Program-made: the position numbers and the translations under genes
The notes under the pieces: model-generated
What the model was told of the DNA's origin: nothing
Database searches by the model: none
Seen by the model: only the letters and a program-made list of their open reading frames with translations
Part shown: positions 9,316-18,154 of the stretch, piece by piece
Position numbering within the stretch: position 1 is the stretch's first letter
How the letters are laid out: every line of letters begins with the position of its first letter
Origin: an uncultured Clostridia bacterium
Lineage (GTDB): Bacteria > Bacillota > Clostridia > Oscillospirales > Acutalibacteraceae
Assembly (NCBI GenBank): GCA_944380885.1
Contig: CALWIZ010000014.1
Coordinates: forward strand, 1 to 53,730
Direction of reading: 5' to 3'
DNA length: 53,730 bases

Positions 9316-11001
9316 ATGTCTGACAATATTATACCAGAGGAAACTCCGGTTTCCTCTAACTTTATACAGGATTTAATTGACGAGGATTTAAAAGAGGGAG
9401 TTTATACCCATGTCCAGACCCGTTTTCCTCCCGAGCCTAACGGATATCTTCACATTGGCCACGCCAAAGCCATAACAATAGATTTCGCCACAGCCGAGAA
9501 ATACGGCGGTGTATGCAATCTGCGTTTTGACGATACAAATCCCGTTAAAGAAGACGTAGAATATATTGATGCCATAAAGGAAGACATAAAATGGCTCGGT
9601 TTTCACTGGGACAATGTATATTTCGCGTCTGATTATTTTGACTTTCTGTATGAATGCGCGCTTAAGCTGATTGACAAAGGGCTTGCATATATTGATGAAA
9701 GCTCTGCCGACGAAATACGCGAAATGCGCGGAACGCTTACTGAACCGGGAAAAGAAAGTCCTTATCGCAACAGACCTGTATCGGAAACCAAAGAGCTTTT
9801 CCGCAGAATGACTAACGGTGAATTTGAAAACGGAGCTATGGTGCTGAGAGCTAAAATCGATATGGCATCATCAAATCTCAATATGCGCGATCCGATTATT
9901 TACCGGATTATGAAAGCCACTCATCACCGCACCGGCGATAAATGGTGCGTATATCCCATGTACGATTTTGCTCATCCTCTCAGTGACGCGAAGGAGGGTG
10001 TCACTCATTCCCTGTGCTCTCTTGAGTTTGAAAATCACCGTCCTCTTTACAACTGGTTCCTTGAGGTGCTTGAAATACCCGAGCCTCCAAGGCAGATAGA
10101 GTTTGCGCGTATGAATGTCAATTACACTCTTACCAGCAAGCGTAAATGCCTTAAGCTCGTGAATGACGGACTTGTTTCCGGTTGGGACGATCCCCGTATG
10201 GCTACGATCTGCGGAATGAGAAGGCGCGGATACCCTGCCCCGGCTATCCGTGAGTTTGTTGATAAAATAGGCGTTTCAAAAGCGTACAGTGTTATTGACT
10301 ATGCTTTGCTTGAGTCCTGCGTACGCGATTATCTTAACGAAAACGCCGAACGCGCGATGGCGGTTTTAAGACCGCTCAAGATTGTAATAGACAATTATCC
10401 CGAGGATAAAACCGAGGAAATAGAAATTGATATAAATCCCGCCAAGCCTGAGCTCGGCAAACGCAGCGTCCTTTTTTCCCGGGAAATATATATCGAGCAG
10501 GACGATTTCATGCTTGATCCTCCGGGTAAATATTTCAGACTCTGCCCTGCCAAAGAGGTACGTCTTAAAGGCGCATACTTTATAAAATACGCCTCACACG
10601 AATGTGACGATAGCGGCAATATTACGGTCGTTCACTGCACATATGATCCTGACAGCTTCGGCGGGGAAACGCCTGACGGCAGAAAAGTCAAAGGAACGCT
10701 TCACTGGGTCAGCGCGCAGAACTGTATTGACGCTGAGCTTCGCCTTTATGACCGTCTTTTCAATGTTCCTAATCCGAGCGACGAGGAAGGTGTTTCCTCT
10801 TTTGCTGATAATCTTAATCCGGATTCACTTACTGTTCTTACTGGCTGCAAGCTGGATAAGTCAATTTCCGATTTAAAGCCGGGTCAGACCTTCCAGTTTA
10901 TGCGGCAGGGATATTTCTGCGTCGATCCTGACAGCACAGCCGAAAATCCGGTCTTCAACCGCACAGTAGCCCTTAAAGACTCTTTCGCGAAAAAGGCATA
11001 A
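9316..11001 (+). CDS. glnS: Glutaminyl-tRNA synthetase
   Basis: 561 residues. RFPPEPNGYLHIGHAKA (about 36-52) is the GlnRS-type HIGH block, which has PEPNG where GluRS has PSPTG. TSKRK at about 271 is the KMSKS equivalent. The C-terminal half contains the two beta-barrel anticodon-binding domains. It charges tRNA-Gln directly, whereas most Firmicutes use GluRS plus GatCAB. GlnRS spread to bacteria by transfer from eukaryotes and is patchy in Clostridia. AAGGAG sits 11 bases before the ATG. It is in one operon with gltX and the Nif3-like gene. Confidence 0.96.
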   Translation: MSDNIIPEETPVSSNFIQDLIDEDLKEGVYTHVQTRFPPEPNGYLHIGHAKAITIDFATAEKYGGVCNLRFDDTNPVKEDVEYIDAIKEDIKWLGFHWDNVYFASDYFDFLYECALKLIDKGLAYIDESSADEIREMRGTLTEPGKESPYRNRPVSETKELFRRMTNGEFENGAMVLRAKIDMASSNLNMRDPIIYRIMKATHHRTGDKWCVYPMYDFAHPLSDAKEGVTHSLCSLEFENHRPLYNWFLEVLEIPEPPRQIEFARMNVNYTLTSKRKCLKLVNDGLVSGWDDPRMATICGMRRRGYPAPAIREFVDKIGVSKAYSVIDYALLESCVRDYLNENAERAMAVLRPLKIVIDNYPEDKTEEIEIDINPAKPELGKRSVLFSREIYIEQDDFMLDPPGKYFRLCPAKEVRLKGAYFIKYASHECDDSGNITVVHCTYDPDSFGGETPDGRKVKGTLHWVSAQNCIDAELRLYDRLFNVPNPSDEEGVSSFADNLNPDSLTVLTGCKLDKSISDLKPGQTFQFMRQGYFCVDPDSTAENPVFNRTVALKDSFAKKA

Positions 11002-11004
11002 GCT

Positions 11005-11754
11005 ATGACGGTTAATGATATTTTTGATTATCTCAATTCACTTTATCCGGTAAATACCGCCTGTGACTTTGACAATCCGGGAATACTTGTGGGAGATAAA
11101 CACGCTGAAGTTAAAAGGTCGGTTATTTCACTTGACTGTACCGACAGCGCAATAGACAAAGCCGTAAAAAACAAATGTCAGCTCATTATTACGCATCATC
11201 CCGTTATTTTTGAGCCGCTAAAAAAAGTGCTTTCCGATTCTCCAGTTTACCGGCTTATTAAAAACGGTATATCGGTAATATCAATGCATACAAATCTTGA
11301 TATAGGTGAAAACGGTGTAAACGATACGCTTTGCGATGTACTTGAGCTTAATAACACCGAAAAATATATTGCTGACGACGGTTTCCCGCTTAATACAGGC
11401 TTTTTACCATATCAAATGGCACCCGAACAGCTTGCCGGATATATTAAGAAAAAGCTCGGAGGACGGATAAAATACTCCTCGGGCAATGAAAAAATAAACC
11501 GTGTCCTTGTCTGCTCAGGAAGCGGCGGCTCGTACTTTACAGAGCTTATACGTTCCGGCTGTGACGCGCTTATTACAGCTGACGTCAAGCACAACGTTTT
11601 TATCGATGCCGCAAGACTCGGCAAATCTGTTTTTGACGCAGGACATTTTGAGACGGAAGACGTTGTAATAAACAGGCTTAATAATATACTTAGCAGCCGA
11701 TTTAACGGCATTACTTTTTTTACCGACCACACAAGTGAAATTAAATATGAATAA
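11005..11754 (+). CDS. Nif3-like dinuclear metal-centre protein (DUF34)
   Basis: 249 residues. The paired metal-ligand motifs are seen: TCDSAIDKA-like SLDCTDSAID, then ITHHPVIF (His pair), HTNLD, and a late DAGHFETE that supplies His and Glu. This is the NIF3/YbgI/YqfO family, toroidal hexamers with two metals per subunit and GTP cyclohydrolase 1 type 2-like annotations. It is the short form without the central domain found in longer Firmicutes YqfO. It follows glnS by 3 bases and a strong terminator closes the operon. Confidence 0.9.
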   Translation: MTVNDIFDYLNSLYPVNTACDFDNPGILVGDKHAEVKRSVISLDCTDSAIDKAVKNKCQLIITHHPVIFEPLKKVLSDSPVYRLIKNGISVISMHTNLDIGENGVNDTLCDVLELNNTEKYIADDGFPLNTGFLPYQMAPEQLAGYIKKKLGGRIKYSSGNEKINRVLVCSGSGGSYFTELIRSGCDALITADVKHNVFIDAARLGKSVFDAGHFETEDVVINRLNNILSSRFNGITFFTDHTSEIKYE

Positions 11755-11758
11755 AAAA

Positions 11759-11792
11759 CCGGAGCTGTGCAAAAACACAGCTCCGGTTTTTT
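11759..11792 (+). terminator. Terminator of the nrdR-gltX-glnS-nif3 operon
   Basis: Perfect 11-bp stem (11759-11769 with 11776-11786), 6-base loop and TTTTTT. The A-run before the stem means it can also stop leftward transcripts from spoVM. Confidence 0.92.
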
Positions 11793-11802
11793 ATATGGAA
11801 AA

Positions 11803-11886
11803 TTAAATGTTCTGTTTTTTTATACCGAATATCATTCTTAAAATTCCGCTTAATATTTTCGGACTTTTTATCAATACAACTTTCAT
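11803..11886 (-). CDS. spoVM: Stage V sporulation protein SpoVM
   Basis: A 27-codon gene whose product begins MKVVLIKSPKILSGILRM and ends FGIKKQNI. It follows the SpoVM pattern of an amphipathic helix: MK-x3-IK-x-PK-x-L-x-G-I-x-R-x3-G. SpoVM recognises the convex forespore membrane and anchors SpoIVA for coat assembly. GAGGA lies 7 bases before the ATG. In Bacillus, spoVM lies downstream of prpC-prkC-cpgA(rsgA), and the same order is seen here, which supports the call strongly. Too short for routine gene callers. Confidence 0.9.
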   Translation of the reverse strand: MKVVLIKSPKILSGILRMIFGIKKQNI

Positions 11887-11909
11887 ATATTTTCCTCCCG
11901 AATAAATAA

Positions 11910-12059
11910 TCAGCATCTCCAAGACGAAAAACCGAGTATGATAACCCATACCGCGAGAATCGCGACAAGACACTTCGGAGGAAAAAAGCAGCTGATCAGA
12001 AGACCGCAGGCAAAAGTAAGACCTATTGCACCTTTATTGCAGCTAAAACGTTTTCGCAT
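11910..12059 (-). CDS. Small hydrophobic membrane protein (49 residues)
   Basis: A 49-codon gene with a strong AAGGAGG site. The product is basic at its N-terminus (MRKRFSCNKG), then hydrophobic with two short membrane-compatible stretches around a CFFPPKC turn, and ends SSWRC. Five cysteines in 49 residues are notable. It sits between rsgA and spoVM on the same strand, 23 bases before spoVM, so a sporulation link is plausible. I do not recognise a named family. Confidence 0.7.
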   Translation of the reverse strand: MRKRFSCNKGAIGLTFACGLLISCFFPPKCLVAILAVWVIILGFSSWRC

Positions 12060-12120
12060 TTTTATTCCTCCTTATCCTGTCTACATTACAGTATATTGGG
12101 GAAAAATAAAAAAGTTACAC

Positions 12121-13008
12121 TTATTTTCTTTTTTTGCCGTTCCAGGGCTTTAAATCTTTTAATTCTTTAAATAAAGCAACATATGACTTATAGCGAGTAG
12201 GTTCAATCTTACCGCTGTTCAGCGCATCAAATACCGCACAGCCTTTTTCGCAAATATGTGTGCAGTCTGAAAATTTACATAAACCGGCATATTTTTTTAA
12301 ATCACGGAAACAGCCTATTAGATTTTCTTTAAACTCATAGTCGCCGCCATAGGTCTCAAGATCTGAAAAACCGGGCGTATCGGCAACAAATCCGCCTGAC
12401 GGAAGCGCGTAAAGCTCAGTATGACGTGTGGTATGTCTTCCTCTGCCGAGCTTACTGCTTACCTCGCCCGTTTCGATTTTTTCCTCACCGAAAAGCAGAT
12501 TCAGAATACTCGATTTTCCGACTCCCGAATTTCCGCAGAACGCACTTACTTTTCCGTAAAGGGAAAGGCGAAGTTTTTCGGCTCCTTCCCCTGTCAATGC
12601 GGAAACGGTATATACCTCAAAGCCGGCGTTTTTGTATATTGATTCAAAACGGCTGAAATCGCCCATATCGCATTTGTTAAAGACTATCACAGGTTCAATT
12701 CCGCGATACTCTGCGAATGCGGCGGTTTTATCAATAAGAAATTCATTTGGAGCAGGATTTTCAAGAGCCGAAACAATGTAAAGTTTGTCAATATTTGCGA
12801 CCGGAGGACGTGTAAGCACATTTTTACGCGGAAGAACCGTATTGATTATTCCTTCCGTCCCTTCCCCTGCCTCAAATATCACTCGGTCGCCGACCAAAGG
12901 GGAAACTCCGCTGTTGCGGAAGTTTCCCCTTGCTTTGCACTCATAAGTCTTTTCGCCGTCAGATACATAATAGAAACCTGAAAGCGCTTTGATAATAATT
13001 CCTTCCAT
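12121..13008 (-). CDS. rsgA: Ribosome small-subunit-dependent GTPase RsgA
   Basis: 295 residues. It is a circularly permuted GTPase: the G4 motif NKCD (111-114) comes before the P-loop GNSGVGKSS (159-167) and G3 DTPG (210-213). An OB-fold precedes the GTPase, and a zinc knuckle follows with Cys244, Cys249, His251 and Cys257. RsgA (CpgA/YjeQ) checks 30S maturation. Its ATG overlaps the prkC stop by one base (TAATG), so the two are translationally coupled. In Bacillus the homologue is a substrate of the PrkC kinase encoded just upstream. Confidence 0.97.
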   Translation of the reverse strand: MEGIIIKALSGFYYVSDGEKTYECKARGNFRNSGVSPLVGDRVIFEAGEGTEGIINTVLPRKNVLTRPPVANIDKLYIVSALENPAPNEFLIDKTAAFAEYRGIEPVIVFNKCDMGDFSRFESIYKNAGFEVYTVSALTGEGAEKLRLSLYGKVSAFCGNSGVGKSSILNLLFGEEKIETGEVSSKLGRGRHTTRHTELYALPSGGFVADTPGFSDLETYGGDYEFKENLIGCFRDLKKYAGLCKFSDCTHICEKGCAVFDALNSGKIEPTRYKSYVALFKELKDLKPWNGKKRK

Positions 13009-15065
13009 TATTGATTAGAGGAATCAGAGCTGTCGCCTGAGCTGTCACCTGAACTGTCGCCGGACGAATCATCTGACGAAGAATCTGAGCTGTCTCCCTC
13101 TATCTGCTGATAATCGAAATATTCTCTGTCAACCTGAGCTCTTCCGGTCATGAAATTAACAGTAATTTTTGAAACCCTGTAATAATCGTTCTGGTCGCTT
13201 GAGATTTTGAAAACATATGTCACAGACTCTTCTTTTGAAACGACATTTTCAAAAACAAACTCTCTTGTTCCCGACGATACACTTGTCTTTTTGCTTTCAA
13301 CGGTCATAGTATCGTCTTCCCACAGCGAGAAGTAGAACGCACCTGTCGGGAAATCGGACGGAAGCTCAAGCGATATATCAAGCGATACACCGTTGCTCAC
13401 ATAAATTTTCACCGTTGAACCTTCAGGGATCTGAGAAGAACCGGTATCAGGCTCCTGCTTTACAACATATCCTACCGGATAATACTTATCCTCAATGGTA
13501 AGAGTAATCTCTTCTACCTCCGGAACAAGATTTTTCTCTTTCAGCTCTTTTTCGGCAACATCCTGTTTCTTACCGACAAGCGACGGAACATCTACATTCT
13601 TTATAGTTTCTCCGCTGCTTACATATACTGTTATCTCGGCATTCTCCGCGACAACCTCAGTACGCTGAGGATCTGTACGGATAACAAGACCCTTCTGCAC
13701 GTCTTCGCTCGGAAGCTCTGTTGTAGTCACCTTAAATCCGGCAGCCTTAAGCTCTGAAACAGCCGCTGATTCGGTTTTTCCGTATACGTCGGGAACTTTT
13801 TTGGTGGACTGGCCCTTACTGACATAGAGCGTTATTGTAGCTCCCTTTTTAAGTGTCTGACCTTCGGCTTTTGACTGTTCATAAACATATCCGTAAGCAT
13901 AGTCGGCGTTTGAATGCCATTCTTCCTCAAAATTGAAGTTGGTTGTATACTCCTCATTCGCCTTGATTTCCTCAAGAGTTTTTCCGACAAAATTGGGGCA
14001 CTCAAGCTCACTGCCGGTTCCGGAGAGGAGCTTCGGAACGAAAATAGCAGCCAGAACTATTATCGCAATAACAAGAGTTACGGCAATGCCCGCAAGAATG
14101 GGTATCATATTATTCTTTTCCTTAACTTCCTTCTGATTATCGGCTTCCGGAACATCAACGCTGTCATAATCAAAGGAATTCGGAACAAATTTTGTCGGTG
14201 AATCGTCAACAAAGTATGAATAATCAAATGTAATGGACGGGTCTTTTCTGAACTGTCCCAAATCGCAGAGCATCTCAGCCGCCGACTGATAGCGTCTCTC
14301 CGGAGTTTTCTGCATCGCGTGCATTGTAATCTGCTCAAGTCCGAGCGGAATTGAACCGTTTATCTCGGTAGGAAGCTGCGGGTCACGCTGAAGCTGCATA
14401 ATAGCGACAGACACTGGACTTTCCGCCTGGAAAGGAAGCTGACCCGTCAGCATTTCATAAAGCATTACACCGACAGAGTAAATATCTGTCTTTTCGTCGG
14501 TACGCTCCCCTCTTGCCTGTTCCGGACTGATATAATGCACCGAACCGATAGCCTTGTCTGTAATAGTACGCTGCTCGCTTCTCGCAAAACGCGCAATTCC
14601 GAAATCTGTAACCTTTATAGTACCGTCAGGCAGAACCATAATATTCTGCGGTTTAACATCACGGTGTACTATTCCCTTATCATGAGCGTGCTGAAGACCT
14701 TTTAAAATCTGAATGGTAAAATGCACGGCATCTTTCCAGCGCAGACTTCCCTCGCGTTCAATATACTCTTTAAGAGTTATACCGTCGATATATTCCATAA
14801 CGATATATTGTATTAGGTCACCGAAGCTTACGTCATAAACCTTGACAATATTCGGGTGAGAAAGCATTGCTATCGCCTTTGACTCGTTTTTAAAGCGGCG
14901 AACAAACTCCTCATTAGAAATAAACTCTTCCTTGAGTATTTTGACAGCAACAATACGGTTTTCCTGATTATCATAGGCTTTATAGACCACAGCCATTCCG
15001 CCGACGCCTATTATTTCCTTGATTTCATATCTGCCGTCAAGACGTTTTCCAACAAATTTATCCAT
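13008..15065 (-). CDS. prkC: Ser/Thr protein kinase with PASTA repeats (PrkC/StkP type)
   Basis: 685 residues. The kinase domain has a glycine loop at 20-25, Lys42 in VAVKIL, HRDVKPQN (catalytic Asp136) and DFG (154-156). A membrane helix lies at about 319-343. Three extracellular PASTA repeats follow, each ending in a YVSxG-type strand, then a beta-rich domain of about 90 residues and a C-terminal tail of Ser, Asp and Gly. PASTA kinases sense muropeptides or lipid II and control wall growth and spore germination. It lies between its phosphatase gene prpC and rsgA. Confidence 0.96.
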   Translation of the reverse strand: MDKFVGKRLDGRYEIKEIIGVGGMAVVYKAYDNQENRIVAVKILKEEFISNEEFVRRFKNESKAIAMLSHPNIVKVYDVSFGDLIQYIVMEYIDGITLKEYIEREGSLRWKDAVHFTIQILKGLQHAHDKGIVHRDVKPQNIMVLPDGTIKVTDFGIARFARSEQRTITDKAIGSVHYISPEQARGERTDEKTDIYSVGVMLYEMLTGQLPFQAESPVSVAIMQLQRDPQLPTEINGSIPLGLEQITMHAMQKTPERRYQSAAEMLCDLGQFRKDPSITFDYSYFVDDSPTKFVPNSFDYDSVDVPEADNQKEVKEKNNMIPILAGIAVTLVIAIIVLAAIFVPKLLSGTGSELECPNFVGKTLEEIKANEEYTTNFNFEEEWHSNADYAYGYVYEQSKAEGQTLKKGATITLYVSKGQSTKKVPDVYGKTESAAVSELKAAGFKVTTTELPSEDVQKGLVIRTDPQRTEVVAENAEITVYVSSGETIKNVDVPSLVGKKQDVAEKELKEKNLVPEVEEITLTIEDKYYPVGYVVKQEPDTGSSQIPEGSTVKIYVSNGVSLDISLELPSDFPTGAFYFSLWEDDTMTVESKKTSVSSGTREFVFENVVSKEESVTYVFKISSDQNDYYRVSKITVNFMTGRAQVDREYFDYQQIEGDSSDSSSDDSSGDSSGDSSGDSSDSSNQ

Positions 15066-15083
15066 ACAACTTTTCCTTTCTGC

Positions 15084-15809
15084 TTACTTGGTAAGGGTAA
15101 CTACTGTTATATTATCGCCGCCGCCGTTGTCATTTGCCATTTGCACCAAACGGTCCGGTACGTCAGCAATGTCATTCTCTGTAAAAACACCTAATATATC
15201 AGTATCATCAAGATAATTATTAAGTCCGTCCGTACATAAAAGCAATGTGTCACCGTCTGAAACATCTATTACGGTACTGTCAATCGCTACCTTTTCTTCT
15301 GCTCCGAGCGCCCGAGTTATTATATTTTTTCTCGGATGCACCTTCGCGTCTTCCGGTGTTATCTTCCCGCTTTCAATAAGTGACTGAACAACTGAATGGT
15401 CACGTGTAAGCTGTTTAATAATTCCGTTGACAAGATAAACCCGGCTGTCTCCTACATGAGCGATTACCGCTTTATCGTTTTTTACAAGTGCCACAACCAC
15501 GGTTGTTCCCATGCCTGACAGCGCCGCGTCTCCTACCGACATATCATACAGCTCTATGTTAGCACTTGAAATAGCATTGCGGATTATTTTTTCGAGGTCA
15601 TCTGAATCCATCCGCTTGCGATAGGATTTGATAATGTACTCGGATATACGTCTTGCGGCTATTTCACTGGCGATATTTCCGGCATTAGCCCCGCCCATAC
15701 CGTCGCACACAACTGCAAAAACCGCACTGTCGGCAATGCGACCTGCAAAAAACGCATCCTGATTGTCGGTTCTTACTCGACCGGTATCGGTTTTACTGAA
15801 TATTTTCAC
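15084..15809 (-). CDS. prpC: PP2C-type protein phosphatase (Stp/PrpC)
   Basis: 241 residues. Metal-binding motifs of the PPM family are present: TDNQD near residue 15, VCDGMGG (36-40), an internal CTDGL and a final GGGDNITV. It removes phosphate from PrkC and its targets. The gene overlaps the end of rlmN by 17 bases and lies 18 bases upstream of prkC, the standard Firmicutes pair. Confidence 0.96.
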   Translation of the reverse strand: MKIFSKTDTGRVRTDNQDAFFAGRIADSAVFAVVCDGMGGANAGNIASEIAARRISEYIIKSYRKRMDSDDLEKIIRNAISSANIELYDMSVGDAALSGMGTTVVVALVKNDKAVIAHVGDSRVYLVNGIIKQLTRDHSVVQSLIESGKITPEDAKVHPRKNIITRALGAEEKVAIDSTVIDVSDGDTLLLCTDGLNNYLDDTDILGVFTENDIADVPDRLVQMANDNGGGDNITVVTLTK

Positions 15810-16845
15810 TGTCTCCCCCCTCTTTTATGCGCTTTCTGAGCTGTCCGCAGGAAGCATCAATATCAGCTCCGAGAGTTCTGCGGACTGTGGCGTTCACGCC
15901 TCTTTTTATAAGCTGTTCCTTAAAATGAAGGATTTTATTTCTGTCCGGTTTTTTGAAACTGTTTTCTTTTACCGGATTTGCAGGTATAAGATTAACATGG
16001 CACATAATGCCTTTAAGTATTCTTGAAAGCTGCTCGGCGCAACCATCGCTGTCATTTACGCCTTCAATAAGCGCGTATTCAAAAGAAATCCGTCTTGTAG
16101 TAACTTTCTGATATTCCTTGCACGCGGCAAGAAGTTCTGAAATGTGCCATTTTCTGTTTACCGGCATCATTTTAGAACGTATATCGTCAAAGGGTGCGTG
16201 CAGCGATACCGATAAAGTTATAGGAAAATTATATTCGGCAAGCTTTTTTATTCCGCTGACCACCCCTGATGTCGAAAGCGAAATATGACGAAGCCCTATA
16301 TTTATTCCGCCGCTGTCCGACACCAGCTTTAAAAATCTTACCGTGTTGTCAAAATTATCAAGCGGTTCTCCCATTCCCATCATTACAATGTTTGAAACCC
16401 TTATTCCGTTGTCCTTCTCTGCGGCTGTTATCTGCGCGCACATTTCCGACGCGGTGAGATCTCTCGTTCTGCCGTTTATGCCGGACGCGCAGAACGCGCA
16501 GCCCATTCTGCAGCCGACCTGCGTTGAAATACATACGGTATATCCGTGCTCGTACTTCATAAGCACCGATTCAATATATTCACCGTCATAAAGCTCATAT
16601 ACGTATTTTACCGTTTCATCAAGCTTTGAGGCGTAACGCCTGTAAATTTTCACACCGGCAATATATACTTTTTTGTCAAGCTCTGACCTGAATGAAGCCG
16701 GAATATTCGTCATTTCGTCAAACGAAGAAGCGCCTGACTGAAGCCATTTATACAGCTGGGCTGCACGGAATTTAGGCTGACCGGAATTTCTGACGTATTC
16801 CTCAAGCTCTGTTAGATACATCGACCTGATATCGGTTTTATTCAA
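15793..16845 (-). CDS. rlmN: 23S rRNA (adenine2503-C2)-methyltransferase RlmN
   Basis: 350 residues. The radical-SAM cluster motif is C112-x3-C116-x2-C119 in GCRMGCAFC, and GMGEPL follows. A late Cys in the IDASCGQLR segment is the resolving cysteine. It makes m2A at 23S A2503 and A37 of some tRNAs. The start is TTG (16845) with GGGGAGG 12 bases upstream, a long spacing; no better in-frame start is visible. Confidence 0.96.
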   Translation of the reverse strand: MNKTDIRSMYLTELEEYVRNSGQPKFRAAQLYKWLQSGASSFDEMTNIPASFRSELDKKVYIAGVKIYRRYASKLDETVKYVYELYDGEYIESVLMKYEHGYTVCISTQVGCRMGCAFCASGINGRTRDLTASEMCAQITAAEKDNGIRVSNIVMMGMGEPLDNFDNTVRFLKLVSDSGGINIGLRHISLSTSGVVSGIKKLAEYNFPITLSVSLHAPFDDIRSKMMPVNRKWHISELLAACKEYQKVTTRRISFEYALIEGVNDSDGCAEQLSRILKGIMCHVNLIPANPVKENSFKKPDRNKILHFKEQLIKRGVNATVRRTLGADIDASCGQLRKRIKEGGDSENIQ

Positions 16846-16869
16846 ATGCGGCGTTTCCTCCCCGTAAAG

Positions 16870-18141
16870 TCATTTCCTTACAAGCAGCGCACAGTAGAAA
16901 CCGTCGGTTCCGTCCGTATGCGGCATATAGGTATGTTCAAACGCTTTATGAAAACCATTATACTCCAAAAGAAAACTTTTTACAAGATTTTCATTTTCCG
17001 CCTTTCTTAGCGTGCAGGTTGAATACATTATTCTTCCTTTTTCCCTGAGATATGAGGCTGCGTTTTCAAGTATTTTAAGCTGTGTTTTCTCAAGCGGTTC
17101 GAGATCTGTTTCCGGCTTGTATTTTATTTCCGGTTTCCTGCGTATTACTCCGAGACCCGAACACGGAACGTCGCAAAGCACACAGTCGAAAAGGCCTAAA
17201 CTGTCATTATGAATCAAAGCGTCCTGACAAATTGATTTAAGTATACGTATTCCGAGCCTCTCGGCCCCTCTTTCAATCAGTGCTGTACGCTTGGGATAAA
17301 GGTCGCACGCTGTTATCTCACCGGCATTTTCCATATACTGTGCCGCCGTGAAACTCTTTCCTCCGGGTGCGGCGCACATATCGAGCATTCTTTCTCCTTT
17401 TAACGGGGATAATACCGCCAGTGCCTTTTGAGAAGCGATGTCTTCCGCGTAAAAGAAACCGGATCTATATAACTCGTTTCCCGAAATATCCATACCGCCT
17501 GAAATCACAAGAGCATTTTCGGTATCTGTCTCCCCGCAGGAAATTCCTTGTTTACTAAGTTCTTCCATAAGAAAGGACTTATCCGTTTTGATTGTATTCA
17601 CCCTTACGGTCAAAGGCGGTGTTTTAAGGCTTTCCTCAAGCAGTAAGACCGCGTTGTCGTATCCGTAATCTTCTATAAAGCTATTTATAATCCACTCAGG
17701 GCATGAATACTTAACCGAAAGGCTTTTTACGCTTTTATCTTCCGGAAGATTTATTTCACTGCGGATAATATTTCTGAGCACGGCGTTTACAAAACCGGCG
17801 TTTCTGCCTTCCCGTGAATTCTTCACCAGCTTTACGGCTTCGTTGACCGCAGCACTGTCAGGAATTTTATCAGAAAACATTATCTGCCATACGGCAAGTC
17901 TTAAAACCGTAAGAGTTAAAGGAGCGACTTTTTTCAAAGGCGTTTTAACAAACAGCGAAAGCACATAGTCCAATGTTATCATGCGGTCAAGCACACCGTA
18001 AAAAAGAGCCGAGGCAAACGCCCTGTCCGCACCCTCAAGTCCGCTTTCGTTAAGAACGGCATTAAGTGCAATATTGGAATAAGCGTCGTCGTTTTCGACC
18101 TTTAAAAGCGCTGTTACAGCTGTTTTTCTCGCGTTAGGCAT
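16870..18141 (-). CDS. rsmB: 16S rRNA (cytosine967-C5)-methyltransferase RsmB
   Basis: 423 residues. An N-terminal NusB-like helical domain (about 1-140) is followed by a Rossmann methyltransferase with MCAAPGGKS (SAM site), DVPCSGLGVIRRKPEI (catalytic Cys) and YSTCTL (second Cys). This is the RsmB/Sun pattern. AGGAG lies before the ATG. It follows fmt directly, the usual def-fmt-rsmB order. Confidence 0.96.
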   Translation of the reverse strand: MPNARKTAVTALLKVENDDAYSNIALNAVLNESGLEGADRAFASALFYGVLDRMITLDYVLSLFVKTPLKKVAPLTLTVLRLAVWQIMFSDKIPDSAAVNEAVKLVKNSREGRNAGFVNAVLRNIIRSEINLPEDKSVKSLSVKYSCPEWIINSFIEDYGYDNAVLLLEESLKTPPLTVRVNTIKTDKSFLMEELSKQGISCGETDTENALVISGGMDISGNELYRSGFFYAEDIASQKALAVLSPLKGERMLDMCAAPGGKSFTAAQYMENAGEITACDLYPKRTALIERGAERLGIRILKSICQDALIHNDSLGLFDCVLCDVPCSGLGVIRRKPEIKYKPETDLEPLEKTQLKILENAASYLREKGRIMYSTCTLRKAENENLVKSFLLEYNGFHKAFEHTYMPHTDGTDGFYCALLVRK

Positions 18142-18154
18142 TTTATAACTCCTG

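Noticed and set aside
11741..11968. 75-codon minus-strand frame over the spoVM region
   Set aside because: It overlaps spoVM in another frame, has a poor composition and no ribosome site; spoVM and the 49-codon gene explain the region.
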